This document shows positions 35,558 to 45,293 of a DNA stretch of 64,000 bases, piece by piece. The DNA comes from Thermoplasmatales archaeon (GTDB lineage: Archaea; Thermoplasmatota; Thermoplasmata; Thermoplasmatales; GCA-001856825). The position numbers and the translations under genes are program-made. The DNA is taken from NCBI GenBank assembly GCA_026127935.1, contig JAJSLL010000006.1:30132-94131 (forward strand). Reading direction: 5' to 3'. Within the stretch, counting starts at the first letter, position 1, and each line of letters starts with the position of its first letter. The notes beneath the pieces were generated by a model. It searched no databases and was not told the origin of the DNA. It saw only the letters and a list, made by a program, of their open reading frames with translations.

Positions 35558-36588
35558 TCCTCACCACCGAGTCGTATTCTAGGGTCTAAGGTTGCGTACA
35601 TTATGTCTGCAATCAGGTTCGCGACTATGACCAATATCGTGAAGACAATCACTATGAATATCAGGACTGGATAATCATCGTTTGCAATAGCAGTATATGC
35701 AAATTTTCCAATACCGGGCCATGAAAAGATCTCCTCTACAACTACGTCCCCCGTGATCAACCATCCAAACATGACTGCGATGACCGTGTTGCTTTCAACG
35801 AGTCCATTTCTGAGTATGTGTCTCCTATTGACACTTCTTTCATCGAGCCCCCTAGCCCTGGCAGACTTAACATACGGTAGCCACTTCACACCGAGAATGC
35901 CATTCCTGCTTATTCTGGTGATTATACCAAAATTTAAAAATGCAAGTACAAGTGCAGGGAGAATTATGTGGTATATCCCGTCCACAAAGTCCGGGAAATT
36001 TAAGGTTAACAGTGAATCAAGAATGGAGAGTCCAGTAATGTGCGGAGGAGGAATAGTTATTGCAGAAAACATGCCTCCGGACGGGAAAACTGGGATGTAA
36101 GATGAGAATATGATTATTGCAAGGATGCTGACCAAAAATGTTGGCGCCGCCCATGCACCAGTGTAAAGAATCCTAATAAATGCATCTTTCTTGGTGCCGA
36201 AATTTATAGCAGATATGTAACCAAGTCCCACTCCCAAGATCACAATTATCACAAGGGATGTGAGGATTAATTCGATCGTATTGGGGAAGTATAGAAATAT
36301 CTCGTAGCTTATGGGCAGGTTCGTAACTGGGTCAGTCCCATAATTTCCTGTGAAAAAGTCCTTGATGAACAGTGAGAGTTGAAACCAAATAGGTTTGTTC
36401 AGTCCGTAACGATTGATTACGTAAGCTATTGTTGCAGGCCTTGCTTTCGGTCCTGCCCACAAGGCTGCAGGATTTTTACTAAGATAATGAGAAATTAAAA
36501 AAACAATAATAATAGTTCCCAGCACCACCAGTACAGAGAGAGCTGCCCTTTTGAGGATGAAGTACGCTAGTTCCCGTTTCCCCTCCAA
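35554..36588 (-). CDS. Peptide ABC transporter permease, DppB-like
   Basis: 344 residues with about six helices. RYGLNKPIWFQLSLFIKDFFTGNYG is the DppB/OppB N-terminal signature and the EAA-like loop is YVKSARARGLDERSVNRRHILRNGL. FSWPGIGKFAYTAIANDDYPV is also diagnostic. The start appears to be TTG (36588), 9 nt after the binding-protein gene. Forms the membrane channel with DppC. Confidence 0.9.
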   Translation of the reverse strand: MEGKRELAYFILKRAALSVLVVLGTIIIVFLISHYLSKNPAALWAGPKARPATIAYVINRYGLNKPIWFQLSLFIKDFFTGNYGTDPVTNLPISYEIFLYFPNTIELILTSLVIIVILGVGLGYISAINFGTKKDAFIRILYTGAWAAPTFLVSILAIIIFSSYIPVFPSGGMFSAITIPPPHITGLSILDSLLTLNFPDFVDGIYHIILPALVLAFLNFGIITRISRNGILGVKWLPYVKSARARGLDERSVNRRHILRNGLVESNTVIAVMFGWLITGDVVVEEIFSWPGIGKFAYTAIANDDYPVLIFIVIVFTILVIVANLIADIMYATLDPRIRLGGEE

Positions 36589-36597
36589 TAGATCACC

Positions 36598-38499
36598 TTA
36601 TGTAAACTGCACTGTATTGTAGTACATAAAGTAGCCTGCACCGGAACCAGCTGCATTGGGAATCATTCCCGATACGTCTGTAGTGTGAACCTGGAGGAAG
36701 TACGGTACGTAGAGCCATGCCATTGTGTAATTCGTGTACATCGTATATGTTATGTATGTGAGGTTCTGTGCAATCACAGATGTGTTGAATGTCGTGCTAG
36801 CATTGACCGTCCAGTTAAATACCGTATTGTTGTAGTACCCCGTTCCATTGTAGTAGCCATCTGCAAGATTGTATACGTAGTCAATGGCGGCTGAATAGTC
36901 TTCCGTGTAGTAGTTTATTCCCATCGGATAATCGGAAGTGTTCCCCAGGTAGCCGTATATCCATGACGAATAGGGCGTGTTGCTGAGCGCTTTCAGTGTC
37001 ACATTCATTCCTATGGCGGAGAGATCCTGCTGTATTATTTGTGCAGCGAGAACCTGCGATGAGTCTTCCGAATCATACAGGAAATTGACGGCTGGTATGG
37101 TTCCATTCGCACCTTTAAGCACTGTTCCATTCGGCAGTATTGCATTGTATCCAGCCATATTCAAGTAGGTTGCTGCCAGAGCAGGATCGTAAGCGTAAGG
37201 TTTGAGTGATGTGACGTTCGAAGTGTATCCTTGGGACTTCATGTACTGAAGTTCAGATGCTGTAAGATTGGAGATGGATCGGTTGTAGTACTGGAATCCA
37301 GGCGGAACAGGTCCTATCCACTGCACTCCATGTCCGGCAAAAGCTGCATTGATCATCCCAGTGTAATTGAGGGCATAAGTCACAGCTGCTCTCACATCAA
37401 GTCCTGATGCACCGGTGAATGGTGCCACATTCTGGTCCATGAACACATAGTATGCATTTTCTGATGAACCAAACTTTATCGGAAGCAGGGATGCATTTAC
37501 CCCCTTGATATTCTGGGTCCTGTTAAGATAATTCACAGGGAGTTGAACTATCTGTGCCTTGCCAGCCTGCAAATCCGACATCATAGCGGATGCCTGTTTG
37601 TATTCTATCGCAATGTACTTTATGTGTGGTGGACTTATTGCATCATTCATCTGGCTTGAGGAAAGGTTAAGCCCCCAATAGCTTGGGTTCTCTTTGAGTG
37701 TTATGCTCTGCCCGGTTGTAATCGAATTTATCTCGTAGAATCCAGTTCCAACCGCATGGTCGGCCATATATGAATTAGGAGTTCCCTGAACGACCCCATT
37801 TCCGTTACTATCTACCACTTTAGGATCTACTGCTGAAGCCATTGGTGTGGTAAGCGTCATTAGGAAAGCGTTGTAAGGAAGGTATCCGTTGTATCCAAAT
37901 CCCATGTGGATTTTCAACTCATATGGGTTGACAACCTGCACAGACTGGTTGACATTGCTCATCACTGCAATTGCAGATGCATTCGGATTTACAAAGTTAG
38001 AAGAAGTATTCAAGAAGGCTGCTGTCACATTGTAGGTGTTGTTGATAGGAGCTGACGAACCGGTATTGTTAGTCGCTAAATTCTGTCCGAGAATGAATTC
38101 AGGTGCCTGGTAAAGAATCATATTTCTGTAAAGGGAATACCACATAACGTATGCATTGAAAGCGTCTCCATTAGAGAATGTGACATTGTGTCTGAGGTAG
38201 AATGTGTAGTTCATTCCATTCGAAGAGACTGACCAGTTCTGAGCCAACACCGGAACAAATGAAGTTTCGCTTGTTCCGTTAGGGGCGACCAATCCCTGAT
38301 AGACTTGGTTCATTATCTCCCAGCCTGGAGTCGTGAACGTCACTGCAGGATCGAGGGAATCGTATGGTTCTGGTTCCTCCACTACTAGCGTTTGAGGCGT
38401 GGTTGTCTTTTTATAGTTGACCTCATAGACAGCCACTGCAGCGCCAATCACAATTATTACGACTACAACAACTATTATTCCCAACAAGGATTTTTTCAT
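36598..38499 (-). CDS. Peptide ABC transporter substrate-binding protein (SBP_bac_5)
   Basis: 633 residues. A strongly hydrophobic N-terminal helix (LLGIIVVVVVIIVIGAAVAVY) anchors or exports it; then SYDSLDP-like EPEPYDSLDPAVTFTTPGWEIMNQVYQGL and WSVSSNGMNYTFYLRHNVTFSNGDAFNAYVMWYSL are the solute-binding family-5 hallmarks. It is rich in N-x-S/T sequons and in Asn/Tyr, as expected for a glycosylated surface protein of an acid- or heat-loving archaeon. It is first in the operon with the two permeases; a TTTAAA box lies about 34 nt upstream. Confidence 0.9.
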   Translation of the reverse strand: MKKSLLGIIVVVVVIIVIGAAVAVYEVNYKKTTTPQTLVVEEPEPYDSLDPAVTFTTPGWEIMNQVYQGLVAPNGTSETSFVPVLAQNWSVSSNGMNYTFYLRHNVTFSNGDAFNAYVMWYSLYRNMILYQAPEFILGQNLATNNTGSSAPINNTYNVTAAFLNTSSNFVNPNASAIAVMSNVNQSVQVVNPYELKIHMGFGYNGYLPYNAFLMTLTTPMASAVDPKVVDSNGNGVVQGTPNSYMADHAVGTGFYEINSITTGQSITLKENPSYWGLNLSSSQMNDAISPPHIKYIAIEYKQASAMMSDLQAGKAQIVQLPVNYLNRTQNIKGVNASLLPIKFGSSENAYYVFMDQNVAPFTGASGLDVRAAVTYALNYTGMINAAFAGHGVQWIGPVPPGFQYYNRSISNLTASELQYMKSQGYTSNVTSLKPYAYDPALAATYLNMAGYNAILPNGTVLKGANGTIPAVNFLYDSEDSSQVLAAQIIQQDLSAIGMNVTLKALSNTPYSSWIYGYLGNTSDYPMGINYYTEDYSAAIDYVYNLADGYYNGTGYYNNTVFNWTVNASTTFNTSVIAQNLTYITYTMYTNYTMAWLYVPYFLQVHTTDVSGMIPNAAGSGAGYFMYYNTVQFT

Positions 38500-38626
38500 G
38501 TTGTATCATAAATTCAAAGAAATAAATTATTTAAAGTTTCTCGTTAACATCATTGCATTTTTTCCATTTTTCAATGTTTTTCATCAAATCTTAGGATTTT
38601 CCGTTACTTCTTTGATTGCAAATCAT

Positions 38627-40075
38627 CTACCACTTAGAGATTATGACCTTTCTCTCTGTGAAAAACAGAACGTTGTCATCTCCCCCCTGAGGATGAAGAT
38701 CCCCGAAGAATGAGTCCTTCCTGCCAGAGAATGGATAGAATGCAATTGGTGCAGCGACCCCAACATTCACTCCAATGTTTCCCACATCCACCCCTTCTGA
38801 GAACTTTCTTGCATTGAGTCCAGAAGTAGTGTATATGGTAGATGCGTTTCCATATCTGCTCTTGTTCACCACTTCAATTGCATCATCCAACGACTCTGCG
38901 GTGTAGAAAGAGGCAACTGGGCCAAATATTTCTTCATTCATGAGGGTCATTCCCTCCTCTACCCTATCAAATATCGATGGTCCCAGGAAGAAACCTTTCG
39001 GGTATTTGGCGCTCCTCGACATTCTTCCATCGAGCACTATTTTTCCACCTTCTTCAATTCCAATATCTATGTAGTTCTCCACCCTCTCCAAGTGTTCTTT
39101 TCTAATGAGGGGCCCCATGTCTGTTCCCCTTTCCATTCCATAGCCAAGTTTCAATTCGGCTGCCTTCTTCTTAAATGCTTTCAAGACTCTGTCGTGATTT
39201 TCATCGAGGGTAACTAAGACAGATCCTGCAAGGCATCTCTCACCCGCATTGCCGTAAAATGAAGCAATCATATTATTGATGCTCCCTTCTAAGTCTGCGT
39301 CTGGCATGACCATGACATAATTCTTTGCCGATGCCCCTCCCTGGACGCGTTTCTTATTTGAAGTTCCCTTTTTGTAAACGTATTCTGCCACAGGAGTAGA
39401 TCCGACAAAACTCACTCCGACCACTTTTTTATTCTCGAGAATGTAGTCGACTGTCTCTTTGCCTCCGTTTATCTGCTGAATGACTCCTTCAGGAAATCCA
39501 GCTTCGGAGATCAGATTCATTATCTTTTCCATGCTCATTGGAGTTTTCTCCGAAGGTTTGATCACAACTGTGTTCCCCAAGGCTACTGCGTAAGGCAGGA
39601 ACCAGAATGGTATCATGACAGGAAAGTTGAATGGAGATATAACTGCGAAGACACCCAGAGGTACTCTTACCAGCTCCTCATCTATACCAGTTGCTATCTG
39701 TTTGTTGCTCTTGCCCATTATCTGGTAACTTGCAGCAGCAGCCGACTCGACATTTTGAATTGCTCGTACGACGTCACCCTTGGACTCTTCAAATGTCTTT
39801 CCGTGTTCGATAGTGGTGACTTCTGCTATCTTGTCCAAGTTGTTCCACAACAAGTTTTCTAGTCTAAAGAGATACTTGATCCTGTCCGATATCGGAACCC
39901 GCTGCCACTTCAACTGTGCATCGTGGGCGTCGTCTATCGCTCCATCGATCTCCTGCCTTCTTCCTTCCCTGACTGTAGCGATTTTCTTTCCAAAAGCTGG
40001 GTTGAATACTTCGTACTTTTCTTTTCCATCTCCTTCTTCAAATTTTCCATTTACATAATTCATAATACTTTTCAT
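38627..40075 (-). CDS. Methylmalonate/malonate-semialdehyde dehydrogenase (acylating)
   Basis: 482 residues. PFNFPVMIPFWFLPYAVALGNTVVIKPSE and the catalytic FYGNAGERCLAGSVLV are typical of MmsA/IolA; the usual aldehyde-dehydrogenase Glu is replaced (QGGASAKNYVMVMPDADLEG), as in CoA-dependent MMSDHs. The tail FPFSGRKDSFFGDLHPQGGD-like YPFSGRKDSFFGDLHPQG is diagnostic. It would convert malonate- or methylmalonate-semialdehyde to acetyl- or propionyl-CoA. The upstream aminotransferase stop and this ATG touch (TAAATG), which suggests a beta-alanine or beta-aminoisobutyrate pathway. Confidence 0.93.
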   Translation of the reverse strand: MKSIMNYVNGKFEEGDGKEKYEVFNPAFGKKIATVREGRRQEIDGAIDDAHDAQLKWQRVPISDRIKYLFRLENLLWNNLDKIAEVTTIEHGKTFEESKGDVVRAIQNVESAAAASYQIMGKSNKQIATGIDEELVRVPLGVFAVISPFNFPVMIPFWFLPYAVALGNTVVIKPSEKTPMSMEKIMNLISEAGFPEGVIQQINGGKETVDYILENKKVVGVSFVGSTPVAEYVYKKGTSNKKRVQGGASAKNYVMVMPDADLEGSINNMIASFYGNAGERCLAGSVLVTLDENHDRVLKAFKKKAAELKLGYGMERGTDMGPLIRKEHLERVENYIDIGIEEGGKIVLDGRMSRSAKYPKGFFLGPSIFDRVEEGMTLMNEEIFGPVASFYTAESLDDAIEVVNKSRYGNASTIYTTSGLNARKFSEGVDVGNIGVNVGVAAPIAFYPFSGRKDSFFGDLHPQGGDDNVLFFTERKVIISKW

Positions 40076-41434
40076 TTAGAACACTTCGCTGTCGGATATT
40101 TTCAAACATTCATTCAATGTATCAAGCCCTCTATCGAGTTCTTCTTCTGTGATTATCAAGGGTGGGGCAACGATGAAATGGTTCAACCAGTTGTTCAAGT
40201 AGACACCTTTTTCCATAGCTGATCTGGAAACTCGGTCCGTCATTAGCGGTTTACCTTCAATCTTCTCTTCGTAGGAGTTAAACGGAGTTTTCTTTTCCCT
40301 ATCCTTTACAAGTTCCACTGCTCCGAATAGCCCGATACTCCTCACATCCCCCACGGATTTGTGTTCATCTCTAATTTCCGTCAGCCTTTTTTTGAGCTTC
40401 TTGCCTAGTTCCTTGGATCTTTCAATGAGATTCTTGTCCTTGTACTCCTCAATTGCCGCCTTTGCTGCGGCGAGGGAGACTGGATGTGCCTCATAGGTGT
40501 GGCCATGAGCGAAGTAATTACGCTCGAAGTAATCGGAAACTCTCTTGCTAGTTGCCATGAGCGAAAGTGGCAGATATGCGCCAGTTATTCCCTTGGCTGT
40601 GGTAATAATGTCCGGCTCTATTCCCCAGTTTTCGACTGCGAACCACTTGCCAGTCCTTCCCCATCCACTCATTACTTCGTCGGCAATCAGCAGCACATCA
40701 TTTTCTTTGGTGATTTCTCTTATTCTCTGCAAATATCCATCGGGCGGTATGATAACTCCATTAGTACCAGTGACGGGCTCTACAATCATGCCACCTATGT
40801 TCCCTTCATTTCTAATCAGGTACTGGTTATAATCGGCACATGCCAAATTGCACTCTGGAAACTTCAAATTGAGTGGGCATCTATAACAGTTTGGAGGAAT
40901 TGAGTGTACAACCCCTGGAATAGAATAATAGGTGTCCACTGGGATTCTTCTGAAATCGCCTGTCAAAGTTATACTTCCTGATGTAGATCCGTGATATGAA
41001 TTATAATTGGAAATTATTTTTGTCTTTCTTTCCTTTTGGAAAAACATTCTGACAGTCTTGATTGCAGCCTCATTTGCTTCTGTTCCAGAGGAGCCGAAAA
41101 AGTATTTAGAAAGAGATCGAGGGAGAACACCCTTCAGTAGCAAGGCCACCTCCGCCCTGATTGCCGTTGCATAACCAGGTTGAACATACTCAAATTTGTC
41201 GAGTTGGTTAGAAATTGCTTCCCTGATCTTTCGGTTTCCGTGGCCCAGATTCGAACACATAAGTTGCGACGAGAAGTCAAGGTAACTTTTTCCATTCGAA
41301 TCGGTAAAGTGAGAACCCTCTGCGCTGCTCACAGTAAGGGGAGACCATCCATCTTGCTTCCTCCATGTCCCAAAAGTTAGGTCAGTACAAATTTTGCCAA
41401 CTTGTTGCAGTTTATCAGGATTATTTCCCGACAT
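40076..41434 (-). CDS. Class-III aminotransferase, beta-alanine/taurine-pyruvate-like
   Basis: 452 residues. GSSGTEANEAAIKTVRMFF, YNSYHGSTSGSITLTGD, LLIADEVMSGWGRTGKWF and the PLP-lysine region ITTAKGITGAYLPLS place it in the class-III family close to omega-amino-acid:pyruvate enzymes. It contains a cysteine-rich insertion PPNCYRCPLNLKFPECNLACADY (four Cys), also seen in taurine-type enzymes. Operon partner of the MMSDH gene, so a beta-amino acid donor is likely. A TTTAAA box lies about 38 nt upstream of the ATG. Confidence 0.88.
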   Translation of the reverse strand: MSGNNPDKLQQVGKICTDLTFGTWRKQDGWSPLTVSSAEGSHFTDSNGKSYLDFSSQLMCSNLGHGNRKIREAISNQLDKFEYVQPGYATAIRAEVALLLKGVLPRSLSKYFFGSSGTEANEAAIKTVRMFFQKERKTKIISNYNSYHGSTSGSITLTGDFRRIPVDTYYSIPGVVHSIPPNCYRCPLNLKFPECNLACADYNQYLIRNEGNIGGMIVEPVTGTNGVIIPPDGYLQRIREITKENDVLLIADEVMSGWGRTGKWFAVENWGIEPDIITTAKGITGAYLPLSLMATSKRVSDYFERNYFAHGHTYEAHPVSLAAAKAAIEEYKDKNLIERSKELGKKLKKRLTEIRDEHKSVGDVRSIGLFGAVELVKDREKKTPFNSYEEKIEGKPLMTDRVSRSAMEKGVYLNNWLNHFIVAPPLIITEEELDRGLDTLNECLKISDSEVF

Positions 41435-41598
41435 AATGGATACAATTAAACAAAGTATATCAATTATTTTAAAGATGCGAACTAGCGATAGCCTGAACCT
41501 TTTCTAAGTTTTTAAAATAAAACCTAACACACCAAATGATGCCCCTAGGGGCTGTTTCTTCTAAACTCTTCTCAAATAGAAAAAAGTAAAAAAATATT

Positions 41599-42975
41599 TC
41601 AGTTTTCTCTATTGTAATCCTTTATGGAGTCTCTGAGAGCGTTCAAGAAAGTCTCGATATCTGCATCGGTGTGTACTGTTGATAAGGGTATTCTCTCCGC
41701 ACCGTCTGGATGATAATATATTCCTTTTTGTAACATTCTCTGTTGGACTCCCTTGTATTTGTTCCAGTCCATTATGATGCTATCCCTGTAGTTCGTTACC
41801 CTCGTTTGTTCAGTGAATACAAATGTCAGTAACCCAGTCTCGTAGTTGACAAACATTGGCTCGTTGAGGTCTTCTGCTACCTCTTCAATTGCCCTCCCCA
41901 TTCTTCTAGTCAGTCTCCCAAGGTGGCTGTACGCCTCAAATTCATTTGTTTCCAGTATCTTCAAGTTGGCAACTGAAGCAGCCAGTGAAATCGGATGTCC
42001 AAAGTAAGTTCCTCCGTATCCCACGCCATTTCCAATAAGATCCATGTATTCTCTCTTTCCAGATATTGCTGATATCGGATATCCATTACTCAACGATTTT
42101 GCCCACGAAGAAAGATCGGGCGTTACGCCATATAGTTTCTGAGCGCCTCCCTCGCTAACCCTGAAGCCTGTGATAACTTCATCGAAAATCAACAAGATAT
42201 TGTATTCGTCAGCGAGCTCTCTGACACCCTTCAGATATCCTGGTTCGGGGGATACAAGTGTGGAATTCGCCATGATCGGCTCCATTATTATCGCCGCTAT
42301 TTCGTTTCCTCTAATCCTCAGAATTTTCGAAAGGCTCTCAAGGTCGTTCCAAGTAGACACAACTACGGTATCCATTACACCCTGAGGTATACCAGCTGAA
42401 TATGGAAGCGATTTTGGAAACCATTTAAGTCCCGCAACAGGCGCAGGAGCTTCCACCGAAACCGCTCCGTAATCGTGAAGCCCGTGATAGTGTCCTTCGA
42501 ACTTAAGAATCATATCTTTTCCAGTAGCTGCCCTCGCGATCCTAAGTGCATTAAATGTCGCATCTGATCCGCTCAGAGCAAAATTGACCATGTCCTGCGT
42601 CTTTACGAACTTCATGAATTCCTTGGCGAGTTTGTACTCCAGTTCGTTTGGAGTTCCGTACAAATCTCCGTTCTTTATGTATTTCCTTACAGCAGCTGTA
42701 ATTTTTTCATTTGCATGCCCATTTATCAATGGCCCGAAGGCCATCAAGAAATCAATATATTCATTCCCATCGACATCCCACATTCTAGTCCCCTTGGCCC
42801 TTTTCATGAATATTGGGTAGTCGTCCCAAGAGCTCGTTCTCATCAACGAACTTGCACCAGTTGGAATGTATCTCTTTGTCTTTTTGAAGAGATTAAGTGA
42901 CCTCTTCGTCTCAAAATGTTTCACATTTTCTGGAACTTTTATTAAGTCTTTATGAGTTTCATTCCCACTTTCCAT
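41599..42975 (-). CDS. Class-III aminotransferase, glutamate-1-semialdehyde-aminomutase-like
   Basis: 458 residues, HemL-like. YIPTGASSLMRTSSWDDYPIFMKRAKGTRMWDVDGNEYIDFLMAFGPLINGH, FALSGSDATFNALRIARAATG, KFEGHYHGLHDYGAVSVEAPA, LIFDEVITGFRVSEGGAQ and the PLP-lysine SWAKSLSNGYPISA. The real HemL sits with tetrapyrrole genes; here the context is amino-acid degradation, so a related aminotransferase acting on another amino acid is as likely as tetrapyrrole synthesis. It is divergent from the saccharopine-dehydrogenase-like gene. Confidence 0.85.
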   Translation of the reverse strand: MESGNETHKDLIKVPENVKHFETKRSLNLFKKTKRYIPTGASSLMRTSSWDDYPIFMKRAKGTRMWDVDGNEYIDFLMAFGPLINGHANEKITAAVRKYIKNGDLYGTPNELEYKLAKEFMKFVKTQDMVNFALSGSDATFNALRIARAATGKDMILKFEGHYHGLHDYGAVSVEAPAPVAGLKWFPKSLPYSAGIPQGVMDTVVVSTWNDLESLSKILRIRGNEIAAIIMEPIMANSTLVSPEPGYLKGVRELADEYNILLIFDEVITGFRVSEGGAQKLYGVTPDLSSWAKSLSNGYPISAISGKREYMDLIGNGVGYGGTYFGHPISLAASVANLKILETNEFEAYSHLGRLTRRMGRAIEEVAEDLNEPMFVNYETGLLTFVFTEQTRVTNYRDSIIMDWNKYKGVQQRMLQKGIYYHPDGAERIPLSTVHTDADIETFLNALRDSIKDYNREN

Positions 42976-43104
42976 AATTTCACAACCATATATGGATTGA
43001 TATTCCTAGAGGGTATATTATTTTTTCTCGAAGTCCTTTTTGGCTAAAAAATATTTTAATATAATTCGAAAAATTACAATTTTTTTAGAATAAAAAAGAA
43101 ACTC

Positions 43105-43116
43105 TTATATTTAAGC
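43105..43116 (+). promoter_or_regulatory. TATA-like box of the saccharopine-dehydrogenase-like gene
   Basis: CTTATATTTAAG is centred about 22 nt upstream of the ATG at 43133, in a highly AT-rich divergent intergenic region. Confidence 0.5.
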
Positions 43117-43132
43117 ATTATAATACCATGAT

Positions 43133-44284
43133 ATGAGGGCCGTAGTACTGGGTGGAATGGGATTAACTGGCAGGTGTGCCGTATTAGATTTAATGAATAA
43201 TAATAAAATAGATGAAATAATAGTCGCAGATCTAGTAAAGAATCTGGAATTTGGGGATTCTCGAGTTAAATCTGTTAAGTTAGATGTAAATGACAGGGAA
43301 TCTCTAGTAAAGACGATTCGAGGAGCCGATGTGGTCATCAATGCAGTGCAATATTACCACAACATCAAGATTATGAAAGCTGCTCTCGAGGCAAAAACCA
43401 ATTACATTGATTTTGGAGGGCTATACAAAGTGACGTTGGAGCAGCTTTCCCTGGATCAAGATTACAAGAATGCAGGACTGCTCGCAATTGTTGGTATGGG
43501 CGCCCAACCAGGCATATCAAATATGATGGCAAGCTTCGCAGTGAGCAAACTTGACAAGGTTGACGAGATAGTAATTAGGGATGGATGGATTGACAAAACA
43601 AATTATTCAAATCTTTTCTTCACATGGTCTCCAGCTACACTCTTAGACGAACTCACTTTCAAGGCAGTACATTTTGACGGCAGCATTATTGAATCGGAGC
43701 CATTTGGTGCCATGGAAGAATACGACTTCGGTTGGGAGATAGGCAAGGCAAAGATATTCAGGTCCATACATTCTGAGATTGCCACTTTGCCTTCGAGTTT
43801 CGTGGAGAAGGGAATCAAGTATGTAGAATGGAAAGAGGGAAGCGCTGACATTGAGAAACTCAAGTTCCTTGCAGACATCGGTTTTGGAAAGACAGACAAA
43901 GTTAAGGCGGGGGGTTCCGAAGTAATTCCAAGAGAATTTCTCTTCGATTTTCTGAAGTCTCAGAACATGTTTAGCCCTCCACAAAACATTCAGATCATGG
44001 ATTACGAAATGACCGTGGTAACTGCAAAAGGGACAGACGAAGGTAGACCTAAAAAGGTTGAGATGAAGGCATACTTCAAGTACGATGAAGTTTGGAAGGT
44101 CTCCGCATCTCAGAAGGAGGTTGGTGTGCCAGGTTCAATAGCGGCTCAGATGATTATGAACGGGGTCATCAGAGGAAAGGGAGTCAAACCGCCAGAGCAG
44201 ATAGTTCCAGTAAAACCCTTCTTTGCAGAACTTGGAAAGAGGGACATAAAAATCAAGACGGAAGAGAGTTTCGATTCTAACTGA
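43133..44284 (+). CDS. Saccharopine dehydrogenase-like oxidoreductase
   Basis: 383 residues. Rossmann motif LGGMGLTGRCAVLDLM, then VVINAVQYYHNIKIMKAALEAKTNYIDFGGLYKV and GLLAIVGMGAQPGISNMMASFA, the pattern of saccharopine dehydrogenase/lysine 6-dehydrogenase/ carboxynorspermidine-type enzymes. The C-terminal half keeps the typical DYEMTVV, and VPGSIAAQMIMNG is shared by this group. The exact substrate is unresolved; lysine-derived amino acids fit the neighbouring aminotransferases and peptide uptake genes. The ABC ATPase gene follows by 13 nt. Confidence 0.82.
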   Translation: MRAVVLGGMGLTGRCAVLDLMNNNKIDEIIVADLVKNLEFGDSRVKSVKLDVNDRESLVKTIRGADVVINAVQYYHNIKIMKAALEAKTNYIDFGGLYKVTLEQLSLDQDYKNAGLLAIVGMGAQPGISNMMASFAVSKLDKVDEIVIRDGWIDKTNYSNLFFTWSPATLLDELTFKAVHFDGSIIESEPFGAMEEYDFGWEIGKAKIFRSIHSEIATLPSSFVEKGIKYVEWKEGSADIEKLKFLADIGFGKTDKVKAGGSEVIPREFLFDFLKSQNMFSPPQNIQIMDYEMTVVTAKGTDEGRPKKVEMKAYFKYDEVWKVSASQKEVGVPGSIAAQMIMNGVIRGKGVKPPEQIVPVKPFFAELGKRDIKIKTEESFDSN

Positions 44285-44297
44285 GATACTTTATATC

Positions 44298-45293
44298 ATG
44301 ATCTCTATTCCCCTTCGAGATAAATTGAGTGCCACTCTTCTTGAAGTCAAGAAACTTCAAGTGAATTTTGAGACTGTGGACAGGAAGATAGAGGTTCTTA
44401 AGGACATCTCTATAAGGATTGAGCGGGGGGAAGTCGTGGGCGTCGTAGGGGAGAGTGGTTCGGGTAAATCGACTCTTGCTCAAGCCATAATTGGAGTGCT
44501 GGATGTTCCCCCAGCTAAAATAAGTGAAGGCACAATCAAATTTGAAGGAAAGGACATTTTCCCAAAGTCAGATAAGAACAACAATTTCAGGGGGAAGGGG
44601 ATCAACATGATTTTCCAGGAACCTCTAACATCCTTGAACCCGGTCTACTCAGTGCACGATCAAATGGAGGAAGCCATTAACATTGGTGATCCAGCACTGA
44701 AGAAAAAAGATAAAGAAGAAATCATAAGAAAGACGCTGAGTGAAGTTATGATCCGGGATGTAGAAGGAATCCTAAATGTATACCCCCACCAGCTTTCTGG
44801 CGGAATGCGTCAGAGAGTCTCCATAGCCATGGTGCTGATTCAGAAACCGAACCTTCTTATCCTCGACGAGCCAACTACGGGATTGGACCTCATAGTCCAG
44901 AGGAAAATCATTGGATTGGTTCTCAGCTTGAAACAAGCAATATCGTCGAGCATTCTATTGATAACTCACGATCTGGCCGTCGCGGCAAATATGTGCAACA
45001 GGATTTACGTGATGTATGCTGGAAGGGTCGTGGAGAGTGGAAGTATGAGCGACATCCTAAATAATCCACAGCATCCCTACACAACGATGCTTAAGAACTC
45101 AGTACCAGAAGGATACATGGATGAAGGACCATTGAAAGTCTCTGCAGGTGCACCACCAGATCTCAGGGACCTTCCTACTGGGTGTGCGTTTCACACCAGG
45201 TGCCCATTCGTAATGGACAGATGCAAAAAAGATATTCCAATTCTGAAGCAGGTGAAAGGAGGTCGGGAGGTTGCCTGTTGGCTCTATGAATGA
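44298..45293 (+). CDS. Peptide ABC transporter ATPase, DppD-like
   Basis: 331 residues. Walker A GESGSGKST, Q-loop MIFQEPLTSLNPV, signature LSGGMRQRVSIAM, Walker B LLILDEPTTGLD, switch His ITHD, and the oligopeptide-type C-terminal extension with GCAFHTRCPFVMDRC. It supplies ATP hydrolysis to a peptide importer, presumably the DppBC-SBP system 6 kb away. The terminal ATGA overlaps the start of dppF. Confidence 0.92.
   Translation: MISIPLRDKLSATLLEVKKLQVNFETVDRKIEVLKDISIRIERGEVVGVVGESGSGKSTLAQAIIGVLDVPPAKISEGTIKFEGKDIFPKSDKNNNFRGKGINMIFQEPLTSLNPVYSVHDQMEEAINIGDPALKKKDKEEIIRKTLSEVMIRDVEGILNVYPHQLSGGMRQRVSIAMVLIQKPNLLILDEPTTGLDLIVQRKIIGLVLSLKQAISSSILLITHDLAVAANMCNRIYVMYAGRVVESGSMSDILNNPQHPYTTMLKNSVPEGYMDEGPLKVSAGAPPDLRDLPTGCAFHTRCPFVMDRCKKDIPILKQVKGGREVACWLYE

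Noticed and set aside
41599-42975. Calling the third class-III aminotransferase a true HemL
   Set aside because: Similarity to HemL is clear, but no tetrapyrrole genes are near and related aminotransferases share these motifs, so only HemL-like is stated.
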